From: Saussurea involucrata
Lineage: Eukaryota > Streptophyta > Magnoliopsida > Asterales > Asteraceae
Direction of reading: 5' to 3'
Assembly (NCBI GenBank): GCA_033807775.1
Contig: CM066315.1
Span: forward strand, 9,118,501 to 9,182,500
DNA length: 64,000 bases
Shown here: piece by piece, positions 47,546 through 58,815 of the stretch
Numbering within the stretch: the stretch's first letter is position 1
Layout: the number at the start of each line of letters is the position of its first letter
The notes under the pieces: generated by a model
Database searches by the model: none
Seen by the model: the letters and a program-made list of their open reading frames with translations, nothing else
What the model was told of the DNA's origin: nothing
Program-made: the position numbers and the translations under genes

Positions 47546-48413
47546 TATATATGTATGTATTTATACGGGAGACATTTTTTTTAGAACCTATGAAATTGTG
47601 ATAACCTTGAGAACTAGTGGATCATGTGATATTTCGTATGATTATTTTGTATCTAAGATTAGGATTTAGAATATTAATTAACATATTAGTTTCACAATGT
47701 GCTTGCTTCACATATGTACTCGGTTCACAATGTGCACATTTTTAATGTGTTTCCAAAACAAAAAAATCACATAAAAAAGTTTCACATTGTGAAACAAATA
47801 TATGTTAATCAATGCATTAAATATTATTTTTACATGAGAAAAATCATGTGAACAAACCATAAGGTAGAAATTTTTACGGATAGAACATTTATGGATCAAA
47901 TTGAAACAAAAAAAGTAAGTCAAGGGGTGGTTTTGCAAGTACTCAGAAGATGGAGGGGCAGCTGATCCAGTTTCGTAATGGTTGACTTTTGATATAAAAT
48001 GTGAGAATAAAATGACATCGGATTATGCATTGACTTAAATAAAATTAAGGTCCTTAATCTTATCTAGGTTAAAATTTAATAGCATAATTGAATAGCATTA
48101 ACAAAACAAGTCCATTTGGTAGACGATATATTATTATTATTACTAGTGTTTGTTATCGCGCGTCACACGATGGGTGATTATTGTTTTTAAATGAATACAA
48201 TATAAAATAATAATGTATTTTTAAATATGATTAATTTTACATATATCAATAATAGTTTTTTGTTACGAAAAGTTTAAGATGCACCAGTAATGGTTATACT
48301 TTTATGTTATTACAATCCAAAAAACATGTCCTGCAACAATATCACTATTATTGAAAATAGTATATATGTGCAAATTAGTTAATTAATATGCAAGATAGAC
48401 TATATGTGTATAT
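47546..48413. other. AT-rich stretch, nothing firm
   Basis: Contains several TTCACAATGTG motifs (47690-47800) and the short CG-rich phrase GTTATCGCGCGTCACACGATGG near 48150. No gene. Confidence 0.45.
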
Positions 48414-48590
48414 GGGTCGGGTTCCGGTGAGAAATTGATATTAACGTGAGAAGCGAGAGAAGTGGTTATCAACCGTTGGATGAGAAATGGATGCACATTA
48501 GAATGAGATGTATCGAGATAAGATGCACCGAATAAATTTCTTCGAAGTTGTGATTCATGGGAGGGCATTTGAAGGTTAGTAATCAAATGA
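48414..48590. mobile_element. MITE B2, right-truncated relative of B1
   Basis: Shares GTTCCGGTGAGAA, GAAGTGGTTATCAACCGTT and GATGAGAAATG with B1. The right terminus is not recognisable. Confidence 0.6.
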
Positions 48591-49214
48591 CTCTTTTAGT
48601 TTTTAAAGGTTTCTCCTCATCTTTTATATACCCTACTCTTTTATTGATGTATCGTTTTTCTCATCAATGTATATTGATATATTGTTGTTTCAACATGTAG
48701 ACTAAAAATAACTATTTTTTATTAAAAGATGAGGGTTAAAAATGACATGAGCAGCGAATGAACTTTTTAGCTTTCAAATGTTTCTTCTCATCCTTTATAT
48801 ACTCAACTATTCTATTAATCTATCACTTTTCTTATCAATGTAGGATACTCAATATTTAACAACAATATAGCATTTGAAAATACTCGATTCTCATGTTGAC
48901 ACCTCAATTTTCATTGTTTGCTCCTTATATATATATTGATATATAAGAGAATTCTTTAAGTCAAGCTACAAATTTCTTTTGCAAAAGGAGGGTCATCGAA
49001 AATAAGACATCCTTAGAGTCAAATGCTATGATATGACATAAATGTCTTTCAACCACATTTCTTTATGCACATCACTTTGTTCCAATATTTCAACTTTCCA
49101 TCAATGTGGCACACCTACAAATCAACCATAATTTACCCTTTGAGGGTACTCAATTCTAATGACACCGGTTTAATACACATTGTTTCTTTTAATATATACA
49201 TATATATATATATA

Positions 49215-49534
49215 GAGAGAGAGGGAGGTTCAGGGAAAAACCTCAAATAAATGAAAAACTAAAAAACACTTTGTCAACTGTTAAATTAGATAATCTGATG
49301 GATGTGATTAGATGGACGGTTACAACAATATTAATTAAATTAAAAAACCTCACCCCCTATTTTTTATTCGAAAAAAGACGAAAAATAAACAAAATCCGAA
49401 TGAAATAAATTACACCAAATAAACGATCATATTTTTCTCGTTAATTTGACATCCATATTGATATACTTTTTCCTCCGTATTTTCGTGGTTTTCCGGTTTT
49501 CCAGTTATTTAGGGTTTTTCCTTGAATCTGACCC
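49215..49534. mobile_element. MITE C1 in (TA)n
   Basis: Left end GGAGGTTCAGGGAAAAACC is inverted at the right as GGTTTTTCCTTGAATCTGACC. Both sides are TATATATA tracts. Family member C2 is at 56115-56387. Confidence 0.8.
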
Positions 49535-49955
49535 TATATATATATATATATATATTGATTACTATGATTTCTTTGAAAAGGAAAATCTTTCAATATAAAA
49601 TACCTTTTTAAGGCAAATTATTTTATTTGTTTTTTTAAAAAAGAGTGTCATCTAAAATAGTCAACCCTATAAGCTAAACTCACGAATTGACATAAATGCA
49701 TCTCATGCATACACCTTTCTTATACACACCAAATTGCTCCAAATTTTCAATCTTTTACCAATGTGGGACAACTCCAAATCAACCACAATTCACCATTGGA
49801 TAATACTCAATTCTCATGGTGTCACCTCAATACCCCAAGGTTTTTTCTTTTATACATATAAATAAGATTATTTTGTTTGTTTTTTTTTAAAAGAGTTATC
49901 TAAAATGGACAACCCTATAAGTAAAACTCATAAATAGACACAAATGCATCTCATG

Positions 49956-50641
49956 TAGGGGTGAGCAACGATCGGGTCGGCCCAAAAAAACCGAACCCGA
50001 TCGGGTTTCAGGTGGATGGTACAGGCCCCGAAACCCGCCCGTAGTATAGTTTGGATTTCGGGTCTCGGGCCATATCGGGTCTCGGGTTACTCGGTCGAGT
50101 TGGGCGGGTTGGGCTTGGTCCCAAGCCCAGTTTTCAGCCCAGTTTTTTTTTTTGCTTTTTTTGGTGTTTTTAGGCCCTATTTTTTTGATAATGAAAGTTA
50201 TAACAGATTAACAGCTAATAACAAATTAACAATTCCTAGTTCTTACTTAAAGAAACAGTAAACCAAAAGAGCATAACTTCTTGATTTCTCATAACAGTTC
50301 ACAACTTCATAACTCATAACTTAACAATTCCTACTAAACCATTCAAAAATTAGTAAACCATTCAGAAATTACTAAACCATTCAGAAATCAAACAAATTAC
50401 TAAACCATTCAGAAATCAATTTATATTATCTAATTTAGATATATATTTACTATTTATAATTTATTTAAAAAATATATTTTTAAAACTTCGGTCGGGTTCG
50501 GTTTTGGGAAAACCCAACCCAAACCGAACCGAAATATCCGAGATAAATTATCGGGTTCGGGTAGAATCGGGGTTCGGTTCGTCGGGTGACTCAAGTTCGG
50601 CTATATCGGGTTCGGGTTCGGTCGGGTTATGCTCACCCCTA
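49956..50641. mobile_element. hAT-type MITE rich in CGGGTT motifs
   Basis: TIR TAGGGGTGAGCA / TGCTCACCCCTA with exact 8-bp TSD ATCTCATG (49948-49955, 50642-50649). Both ends are dense in CGGGT/ACCCG motifs (TCGGGTTTCG, AACCCGATCGGG). The short frames across it are by-products of the motif. Confidence 0.92.
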
Positions 50642-51160
50642 ATCTCATGCATTTACCTTTCTTATACACACCACATTGCTCCAACTTTCAAACTTTTACC
50701 AATGTGGGACAACTCCAAATCAACAACAATTCACCATTGGAGAATACTCAATTCTCATGGTGCCACCTCAATACCCCAAGTTTTTTTCTTTTATAGATAT
50801 AAAGATATAGCTTTTGAAAATACTCGATTCTCATGGTGTCACCTCAACTTTCATTGTTTGCTGCTTATATATATATATATTGATATATAAGACAATTTAT
50901 TTAGATCAAGCTACAAATTTCTTTTGCGAGAGCAGGGTCATCGAAAATAAGACATCTTTAGAATTAAATAATATAATTTGACACAAATGCCTTTCACCAC
51001 ATTTCTTTATGCACAACACTTTGTTCCAATATTTCAACTTTCCATCAATGTGGGATACCTACAAATCAAATCAACCATAATTTACCCTACCCTTTGAGAG
51101 TACTTAATTCTAATGACATCGATTCAATACACATTGCTTCTTTATATATATATATATATA

Positions 51161-51923
51161 GGGAAGGGTTCAATTGAGAAGTCTAAATATTTTGAGAAAT
51201 AGAGAAGTGATCATATCCATTGGATTAAATAATTCACGGTCAAGAAATTCGCGTTACACCTGATTAATGCGCGCGTCCACATTAATTAATAAACGACGCT
51301 CAGGGGTATTTAGGGTAGTTTCGTAAAAAATACGCGGGACAGGTTCATATGAACCTTTGTGTTCATATATGAACCTTTGTAATTCACATATAAAATATTT
51401 TTAACTAATTCATATATGAACCTTTGTGATTCATATATGAATCTTTGTGATTCATATATGAATCAGTTAATTTGTTCATATGAGAATTAGTTAAAAAAAT
51501 CATATATAAATCATTAAGGTTCATATATGAATTAGTTAAAAAAAGTTTATATGTAAATTACAAAGGTTCATATATGAACACAAAGATTCATATATGAATC
51601 AGTTAATTGGTTCAACTGATTCATATATGAACCTACAATTAATTAGTTTCATATATGAAACACAAAGGTTCATATATGAATCACAAGATTCATATATGAA
51701 TTAGTTATAAAGAGTTCATATGTGAATTACAAAGGTTTATATATGAACGTATAGTTCATATGTGAATCACACAGATTCATATATGAATTCAGCCCGTGTT
51801 TTTTGTAAACGGGATGACTAATTACCAAAATACCCTTTCGTGTTCAAAATCAGCGCATTTAATCGAAGAGTCACGATCACTTCTCTATTTCTTAAAATAT
51901 TTAGACTTCTCAAATGAACCTAA

Positions 51924-51926
<3 letters not shown>
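51161..51926. mobile_element. MITE A2 in (TA)n, relative of A1
   Basis: TIRs GGGTTCAATTGAGAAGTC / GACTTCTCAAATGAACC and the same interior TTCATATATGAA array (51340-51790). It lies between long TA tracts on both sides. Confidence 0.88.
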
Positions 51927-51970
<44 letters not shown>

Positions 51971-52585
51971 GATTACTATGATATCTTTGCAAAGGAAAAT
52001 CATTCAATATATGATAACTTTTTCACTAATTTCACAAACAATATATTTGTCTACGCACCATTGGAGAATTTTCAATTCTCATGGTGGCACCTCAATACCC
52101 CAAGGTTTTTTCTTTTATAGATATAAAGATTATTATATTTATGTTTTTTAAAAGAGAGTCATCTAAAATAGACAACCCTATAAGTCAAAACTTATGAATT
52201 GACACAAATGATCTCATGCATCTACCTTTTTATACACATCACATTGCTCCAAATTTTCAAACTTTTACCAATGTGAGACAACTCCAAATCAACCACAATT
52301 CAAAAAATGGGTGATTCTCAATTCTAAGGATGCCACCTCATTTCTTGTGGGTTTCCTTTTAAATATATTAAGAAGATTATTATATTTGTGTTTTTTAAAA
52401 GATGGTCATCTAAAATAGACAGCCCTATAAGTCAAAACTCATGAATTGACACAAATGCATCTCATGCATCTACCTTTTTTATACACATCACATTGCTCCA
52501 AATTTTCAAACTTTTACCAATGTGGGACAACTCCAAATCAACCACAATTCAAGAAATGGGTGATTCTCAATTCTAAGGATGCCAC

Positions 52586-53033
52586 TAGGCATGACAACGG
52601 GGCGGGTATGGGGCGGGGTTCCCCATCCCCGGCTCCGACCCCGGTTTGTGGTAACGTCCCCCGGCCCCGGTCAACTTTCGGTCAAGACCCGGTCCCCGTT
52701 TTTTACCCGGTTGGTTTCGTGTTGGTTCGTGTGGCTTTGTGGTTCGGTTTGTTATGTGCTGTGTTGTTGCGTGATCGTGCTCGTGGTTCTGTTCGCATGC
52801 GTGTGTCTGTAGGTTCACGTCGAGGGTGCAAAGTCTCCTGTTGCTTATGATTGTATTTGGGTTTGGTTTCTAATACAACAAGGATTATGTGGGTGTTTTT
52901 GGGTTGCTTAATTTGGTTCTGTTTCGGTTTGCTCCTGGCAAACTAAGCTGCTCTGTGTGCCAACACTTTGGCCTGTTGGTTTGTAAAATATTTTGTATGC
53001 CTTGGTTTTTGTTGGTTAATAAATCTTGCTTTT

Positions 53034-53077
<44 letters not shown>

Positions 53078-53319
53078 ACAACCCATAACGCATAAACAAT
53101 TATGTATATATATCAACAACAGGTAAATATATAATTTTTTTATTAATATATATATACCGGGTCCGGGGCGGGTCGGGGGATGGTCAACCCGGCCCCGGTT
53201 TTCAACTATCGGGTTTCCCCGTCCCCGGCCCCGGTACCCGGTTTGGCGGGGAATCCCCGGTCCCGGTCTGGTCGGGTGAACCGGGTTCCCCACCGGGTCG
53301 GGCCAAATTGCCATGCCTA
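52586..53319. mobile_element. hAT-type MITE rich in CCCCGG motifs, with retroposon-like core
   Basis: TIR TAGGCATGACAA / TTGCCATGCCTA with exact 8-bp TSD GATGCCAC (52578-52585, 53320-53327). An unfilled copy of the target (AAGGATGCCACCTCATTTC) is present in the paralogous unit near 52326. The ends are dense in GGGGCGGG and CCCCGG. The middle (about 52690-53040) is G/T-rich, ends AATAAATCTTGCTTTTCAAAA and looks like a retroposon 3' end. Confidence 0.9.
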
Positions 53320-53472
53320 GATGCCACCTCATTTCTTGTGGGTTTTCCTTTTAAATATATAAAGATTATCCATAAATCATAAATGAATATTTCTTTATAT
53401 AATCATTTATCATTATTATAATTTTTTATAAATCAAATACAAATGCGTTAACTAGTTATATATATAGACATA

Positions 53473-53660
53473 TGTAAGATCTCACATTGGTTGGTGAGAG
53501 GAACAAATGTTGCCTTATAAGAGGGACTTGATACCTCCCCTATCAGACAAACCATGAGTCTAGGTATAGACAATATCTGGTACGGTTGACTTGAAATGTT
53601 ACAGATAGTATTAGAGCCAGGTTACCGGACTGATGTGTCAGCAACGACGTCGTATGTTTT
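53473..53660 (+). mobile_element. TRIM remnant: 131-bp LTR plus internal start
   Basis: LTR-like 53473-53603 starts TGTAAGATCTCACATTGG, contains TTATAAGAGGGACTTG and GACAATATCTGGTACGG, and ends TGTTACA. It is followed by a decayed primer-binding site (TAGTATTAGAGCC) and ACCGGACTGATGTGTCAGC, the order seen in plant terminal-repeat retrotransposons in miniature. The right LTR is missing. Confidence 0.8.
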
Positions 53661-54258
53661 TTTTACTCTATAACTGGGTCCACTTTGGCTTTTAGCCCTC
53701 TCTAGCCGTATAAATTTTATTGCTCTTTCATAATTCAATTTACTGTTTTTCAAAAAATAAAATAAGTTAATTAAATAGTAGGAAAAAGGCCGCCCAAAAG
53801 AGCGACACATTTGGTGTGTGTTACTGCTAAAAACGAGAGTAGGCAGTTTTAGCAAGCAATGGAGACATCATTATCAATTATTTATTTATTTTAGTTATAA
53901 AATCATAATTAATTATTTAACTAATCATTAAAGCTTATGATAAAACCAACATCGTGATGCTTGGTCGGCATCTAACCTGAACAACATGTTTACCAAATCA
54001 TGGGATTCTTTTTACCTGCCCTTTCTTTTATCCTTTATTAATTTTCATGTTCAAAATTTTAATTTCGTACACAAAATTATGCCCCACCACCATAAATTCA
54101 TTACACGAAATTTGTATGTAAAATCGATTATCGATTGCAGTATCAGATACGATTCATAATTAAAAGGAAAAACAAATAGCATACTCGACAGTATAACATG
54201 TGGTTCACGTAATTCGTGATATCGTAATAAGAGATTTGTAGTTGAAATCAGGATCAAT
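53661..54258. other. AT-rich gap, nothing recognised
   Basis: No gene, TIR or LTR seen. Confidence 0.5.
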
Positions 54259-54273
54259 TCATGCCTTAGAGCA

Positions 54274-54636
54274 ATCGAGGTCGATACAGGTCTGAAATCA
54301 AGTTGGTGGAATGAGCTGTGTGGATTAAGCTGCTCTGTTCAGGGGCAGGGCTGTCCCCTTTAAGCTGCTTCTGTTCGGGGGCAGCAGCTGTCTCATTAAG
54401 CTGCCGTCCCGGGTGGTATGATGGTGCAGATGCTACTGTGTTGGGGGCAGTGGCTGATTCATTAAGCTGATGTCCCTATGCTATTTTAAGTGCTTAATTC
54501 ATGTGGCTATTGTGTCCCTTGTCTACGTAGGTTTATTTCTTGCAAACCGTCGTGGGGTATGATTTTCAGCGTGGTTCGTGTGTAATTGTGACTTTGATAC
54601 TTGGTTGTAAAATTGTCTTGCCTTTCAAAAAAAAAA
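54274..54636 (+). mobile_element. poly(A) retroposon, 363 bp, with 15-bp TSD
   Basis: Exact TSD TCATGCCTTAGAGCA (54259-54273, 54637-54651) and a ten-base A tail. The body has repeated AAGCTGCTCTGT/AAGCTGATGTCCC-like phrases with GGGGGCAG and no frame. It is probably a 5'-truncated LINE 3' end or a processed non-coding copy. Confidence 0.85.
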
Positions 54637-55042
54637 TCATGCCTTAGAGCATCTCCAACAGATTCTCTAATATAAGGATTTTTGGGGTTTTGCTCTAACA
54701 AGTTATGCAAAAATCTTCTCTAAAATAAAGAAAATATGAGATAGATTATGAATTTCTCTAAATTTGTAGAACTTTCAAAAAATCATTGCTTAGGAAAAAA
54801 TAAACGATTTTTTATTTTTTTTACCAATGAGAATCTTTAAAATTAAATGTTTAGAGAAAACTAATATTTTATGAATTGTATTAAATATTTTAATAACATA
54901 ATTAATATTGTAAGCTACAAAATGATTCGAGACGAACGTAAATGTTCTTTAAAGATTTCAACTTTTTTTTCATTTTAAAAAATCTGTCAAAGATACTTTA
55001 GTACTATGATTCTTGATATTCTAAATCGGTAATATGTGGATG

Positions 55043-55844
55043 TAGACCTAACAAACATGTTGTGTCGTGTCGGGTTCGAAGTTAAACGAGTTGAGAGTGT
55101 CTAACCTTAACTCGATCCATTTAATAAACGGGTCAGAAAATCTCAACCTTAACCCGACCCGACTAACCCGTTTAACATTTATAATACTAAAATTAAAAAT
55201 CGAAGATTCACAAAAAAAAATACAAATCCAAATTTTAAATGAAAACATTGGAAATCTAAAATTTATAGTTCAAACTTATAAATTCTAACCAAATCCAAAA
55301 CATTAAAAAAAACTTATAATATATATATATATATATAGGGGTGGTATCGGGTACAAACCAACTAGTTTGTACAAACCCGTACAAACTCAATCTACCTTCA
55401 TGAATTTGCAATTTTTTTAATTTGGCTTCATGAATCTATATTTTGGCTTCATGAATATATAGTTTGGCTCCATAACTTCTTTTTTATTTATTTATAAGGG
55501 TATTTTAGGGCTCCACCGGAAAATATAGATTAATGAAGCCAAATTTTATATTCATGAAGCCAAAATATAGATTCATGAAGCCAAATTAAAAAAATTGCAA
55601 ATTCATGAAGGTAGATTGAGTTTGTACGGGTTTGTACAAACTAGTTGGTTTGTATTTGATACCCAGCATATATATATATATATTAAAAACGGGTTATTCA
55701 GATCATTTTCGAGTTGAAATTTTTGACCCTGATCTTACCCGTTTAATTTTTGTGTCGTGTCGTGTCAACCCGTTTGCTTAAACGGATTGAAATGTATTAC
55801 CCAAACCCGTTTATTTTGTGTCGAGTCAGTTTTTGTCAGTTCTA
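55043..55844. mobile_element. hAT-type MITE (TGTCGTGTC/ACCCG motifs), split by foldback D
   Basis: Imperfect TIR (TAGACCTAACAAACATG against CAGTTTTTGTCAGTTCTA) and an 8-bp TSD with one mismatch (TGTGGATG 55035-55042, TGCGGATG 55845-55852). The ends carry GTGTCGTGTCGGG, AACCCGACCCG and CAACCCGTTT. Element D and its TA tract lie inside. Confidence 0.75.
55338..55667. mobile_element. foldback MITE D in (TA)n
   Basis: 330 bp, almost completely self-complementary: ACAAACCAACTAGTTTGTAC and TTTGGCTTCATGAATC on the left are repeated inverted on the right. The unpaired centre is short (about 55480-55525). TATATATA lies on both sides. Confidence 0.92.
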
Positions 55845-56093
55845 TGCGGATGTTTTGAATAAAAAACGGATTTCTTTTAAGTTTCTTTTTTACAAAATTT
55901 ATGAAGTGGGTACATTTTGTTTTGTAACGGTATATGTATAGATTGATGCAATAAAAGTGAAATAATTGGAGTTAGGTTAATTATTGACTGTGTTGGCTAT
56001 AGGAAAAAAGGGCAGACCAGATCTAGGAAGCCCATTGGTGCCTTTCACCTTTTTATGTTCAATCTTATAATTGTGAAATCTTATAATTGGATT

Positions 56094-56114
<21 letters not shown>

Positions 56115-56130
<16 letters not shown>

Positions 56131-56387
56131 GTTCAAGAAAAAACCTTAAAAAAATGGAAAACTGAAAAATACCCTGGTGACCCTTCATCTGGACGATATG
56201 CATTTGTGCATACAGGTAAATAGTTGACTTTTTGGTTTTATGCACAAGTGCATTATGCATTTGTGCATATATGCACAAATGCATGTTACAAATAACCTGT
56301 ATGCACAAGTGCATATCGCCCAGATGAAGGGCTCCTAGAATGTTATTCAGTTTTCCGTTTTTTTGAGGTTTTCTCTTGAACCTGACC
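56115..56387. mobile_element. MITE C2 in (TA)n with long internal inverted repeat
   Basis: Ends AGAGGTTCAAGAAAAAACC and GGTTTTCTCTTGAACCTGACC match C1. The interior is a foldback (CCTTCATCTGGACGATATGC against GCATATCGCCCAGATGAAGG) with several TGCACAAGTGCA-like palindromes. Confidence 0.85.
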
Positions 56388-57517
56388 TTATATATATATA
56401 TATATGTGTGTGCGTGTATCTAAACAATCATTGTTAACTATTTGAAAGTGAGACTGAGGTCACCAAAGGTTTTACTTTCACATCTCTATTTTTTACTGTT
56501 TTTGAAGATTCTTGATATTTCTACTTGCTTCCACTTTTTTCCTATCAACAAGTTGACATTCATGCTTGCATTCTACTCGACATGTCTTTAGGACTTTGTC
56601 TTCTCAGCGGCATGACTTGTTTGCTTTATATTACAATGGAATATGGATTGTGACTTAAAACAATTTTGAAAAACGATACAATCATAATTAATAAAGACAC
56701 AAATACCCTTGCAGACTTCATTGGTCGTTGTTTCCACGACTATTTCAACTTAATAGAGAAAGCGACTGAATTGCCGTTTTGTAAACACAAACAAATAAAA
56801 TCGGTCCATCGTGATTTATGATATTATAATTCATTCATTTATTTATTAAAATATTGTTATTAGTGGGAGGTTCAAATATGAAGGTTATACATCGTATGAA
56901 TGCATGAAAGAAAAGTTACGTAAAAGTTCCTATATGAATTATTAAAAAAAAAATACATTTAAAGACGTGTATATGAACCCATATGAATAATGCGTAACAT
57001 TGATTCACATGTGCATTTTCAAATATCTATTTTTTTTGGGTTTATTCAATGATTCACATGTGCATTTTCAAATATATATTAGATTTTTTTCGGTGGTTCA
57101 CGTATGAATCCCTCAACTTTCCGGTTTTATCTTCTTTCAATATTTACCATTTTTATTTGAACCAATTCTTGCTGTCATAATATTTGTATCCCATATCTTA
57201 AGATAGGATTTGGATTATAACAAAAAATGATATCCAAAAGAATCTATAACAAATCTTTTGTGAAATTGATTGGAAGGTTTGGATTTGGTAATGTAGAATT
57301 GTAGAATTGACTGTAGAGATTGTGTGAAGCCCAGATGGAAGACTAAGAACCAATCACAAAATGGCTGTTCTATCCTATGATCCTATCCATTGTGATAAGC
57401 CCATTTAGCACCAATTTCCCACCCCACAAACAACCAGTCAAAATCAAGTATGGCATGCATTTCTGCTTCTTCACCTATTGCTTTCTCCACTCCAAGGCAA
57501 GTTACTTTCTTCTCTAT
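56388..57517. other. intergenic, no gene seen
   Basis: Has scattered TATGAA and CACATGTGCATTTTC repeats near 56880-57110, possibly a decayed A-type MITE. Nothing firm. Confidence 0.45.
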
Positions 57518-57526
57518 TAAAATAAA

Positions 57527-58806
57527 GGGAAATTAATTAAAATACCCAAAGTTTGACTTTGACTTGCCAAAATATCCATTTTATCGTCGAAGTTGCTAAA
57601 ATACCCATTTTTCCTGCGGTGAGGCCTTCGAACGCGGGACCCACAACCACGTGGCACCGGGTTTGGCCAATTCTCCCGCTATGCCCCCTCAAGAAATCCC
57701 GCGGCTATAACTTCCCCCCCCCCCCCCCCAACTATGCCCGCGGGACCACTTTTGGCCCTGTCCCACGATCTGATCCCGCGGTAGTCCTGCGATTTTTTGA
57801 TATTTACAGTTTTGGCCCCTCCAGTTTGGGGCAAATTTAAAAAAGCATAAATGGTCCCTATAGTTTTTTTAGGTTATCATTTTATGTAGTTGAGGTTTTT
57901 AATGTATTGTTTCTTTTCCATTTTAATGTATTTAATATAGAAATTAATTGAAGAAAATGTTTTCCCCATTTTAAGTTATTTAATAAGGAAATTAATTAAA
58001 AAATCAGTTATTGCAAATCATCTTCCCAAACGAAACGGATACAGTGCAGGTAAACAAAGAAATCTATGACTGGAATGCGTCCTGGATTCCGGTGATGAAG
58101 TTAACTTTTTCCTTGATGACGTCCTCCATTCCCGTGTAGTCGTCTTCAATTTCTTGTAATTCCTCTTTTATAACAACAAAGTTTACATATTATATATTTC
58201 AAAAAAATTAAGATAACAACAAAGTTTAAACAACAACATTCAAACAACAAAGTTCAAACAACAAAGTTTACATATCATATATTTTGAAATTTTAAGATAA
58301 CAACAAGAAACTACAAAAAGTTAAGAAAAATGACTTACCACATCCCTAACACGTGACATCTTCAAACCGAGCGCGTAATCGACACGAGAAGTTGAGAGAG
58401 TTGGGAGAGAGTTTAAAAATGAGGTATGGTGGCCGGATGTTGGTCCCCCACCCTCTCTCTTTATAGCCGACATTGGAGGGTGGGGGTTGGGAAGAGTTAT
58501 AAAAAATCAGGGTTTCAACCCCAGCCATACACGTGGCAGCTAAATCCCGTGATCGCAGGACCCAATCGCAGGACAAGGGGCCATTTTGGTAACCGCGGGC
58601 ATAGTTGGGGGGGGGGGGGGGAGTTGTAGCCGCGGGGTTTCTTGAGAGGGCATAGCGGGAGATTTCGCCAAACTCGGTGCCACGTGGTTGTGGGTCCCGC
58701 GATCGCGGGGCCCACTGCGGAAAAATGGGTATTTTAGCAATTTCGACGAGAAAATGGGTATTTTGGCAAGTTAAAGTCAAACTTTGGGTATTTTAATTAA
58801 TTTCCC
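57527..58806. mobile_element. Mutator-like element, small, long TIRs
   Basis: 1280 bp with exact 9-bp TSD TAAAATAAA (57518-57526, 58807-58815). TIRs of about 320 bp begin GGGAAATTAATTAAAATACC, as in the element at 41922, so they are one superfamily. Each TIR carries a homopolymer at the same place (C-run near 57715-57730, G-run near 58608-58621). A small two-exon frame remains inside. Confidence 0.92.
58064..58359 (-). pseudogene. possible two-exon remnant of element coiled-coil gene
   Basis: Candidate exon 1 (58339-58359) encodes MSRVRDV and ends at a GTAAGT donor. Candidate exon 2 (58064-58162) continues in phase as a 32-residue acidic and charged stretch (ELQEIEDDYTG, then EKVNFITGIQDAFQS) ending at a stop. 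The intron of about 176 bp is AT-rich. The tail KVN..I....F plus stop resembles the end of the 107-residue coiled-coil protein at 42418-42741 (KVNEKQAWIDETKSIFK), which suggests a severely deleted version of the same gene. No transposase part remains. Joining the exons is inferred from splice-like signals and phase only. Confidence 0.35.
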
Positions 58807-58815
58807 TAAAATAAA

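Larger units (their letters stand above)
48866..53360. repeat. tandemly duplicated segments with repeated 270-300-bp unit
   Basis: A unit containing ACCAATGTGGGACAACTCC, AATCAACCACAATT and TCAATTCTCATGGTG recurs near 49070, 49750, 50690, 52060 (partial), 52270 and 52510. At a higher level, 48866-49205 is paralogous to 50811-51150, and the sequence after each (TGATTACTATGAT near 49556 and 51969) is paralogous too. MITEs and hAT elements interrupt the array. Confidence 0.8.

Noticed and set aside
50504..50890. 128-codon frame across 50504-50890
   Set aside because: Runs from hAT MITE motif repeats into the duplicated non-coding unit.
53473..53603. Cassandra-type 5S-bearing TRIM
   Set aside because: No 5S rRNA-like sequence; the LTR matches the ordinary TRIM pattern.
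57553..57840. Frames in the TIRs of the second Mutator-like element (also 58346-58780 minus)
   Set aside because: Both follow the GC-rich TIR sequence and homopolymer runs; no domain.
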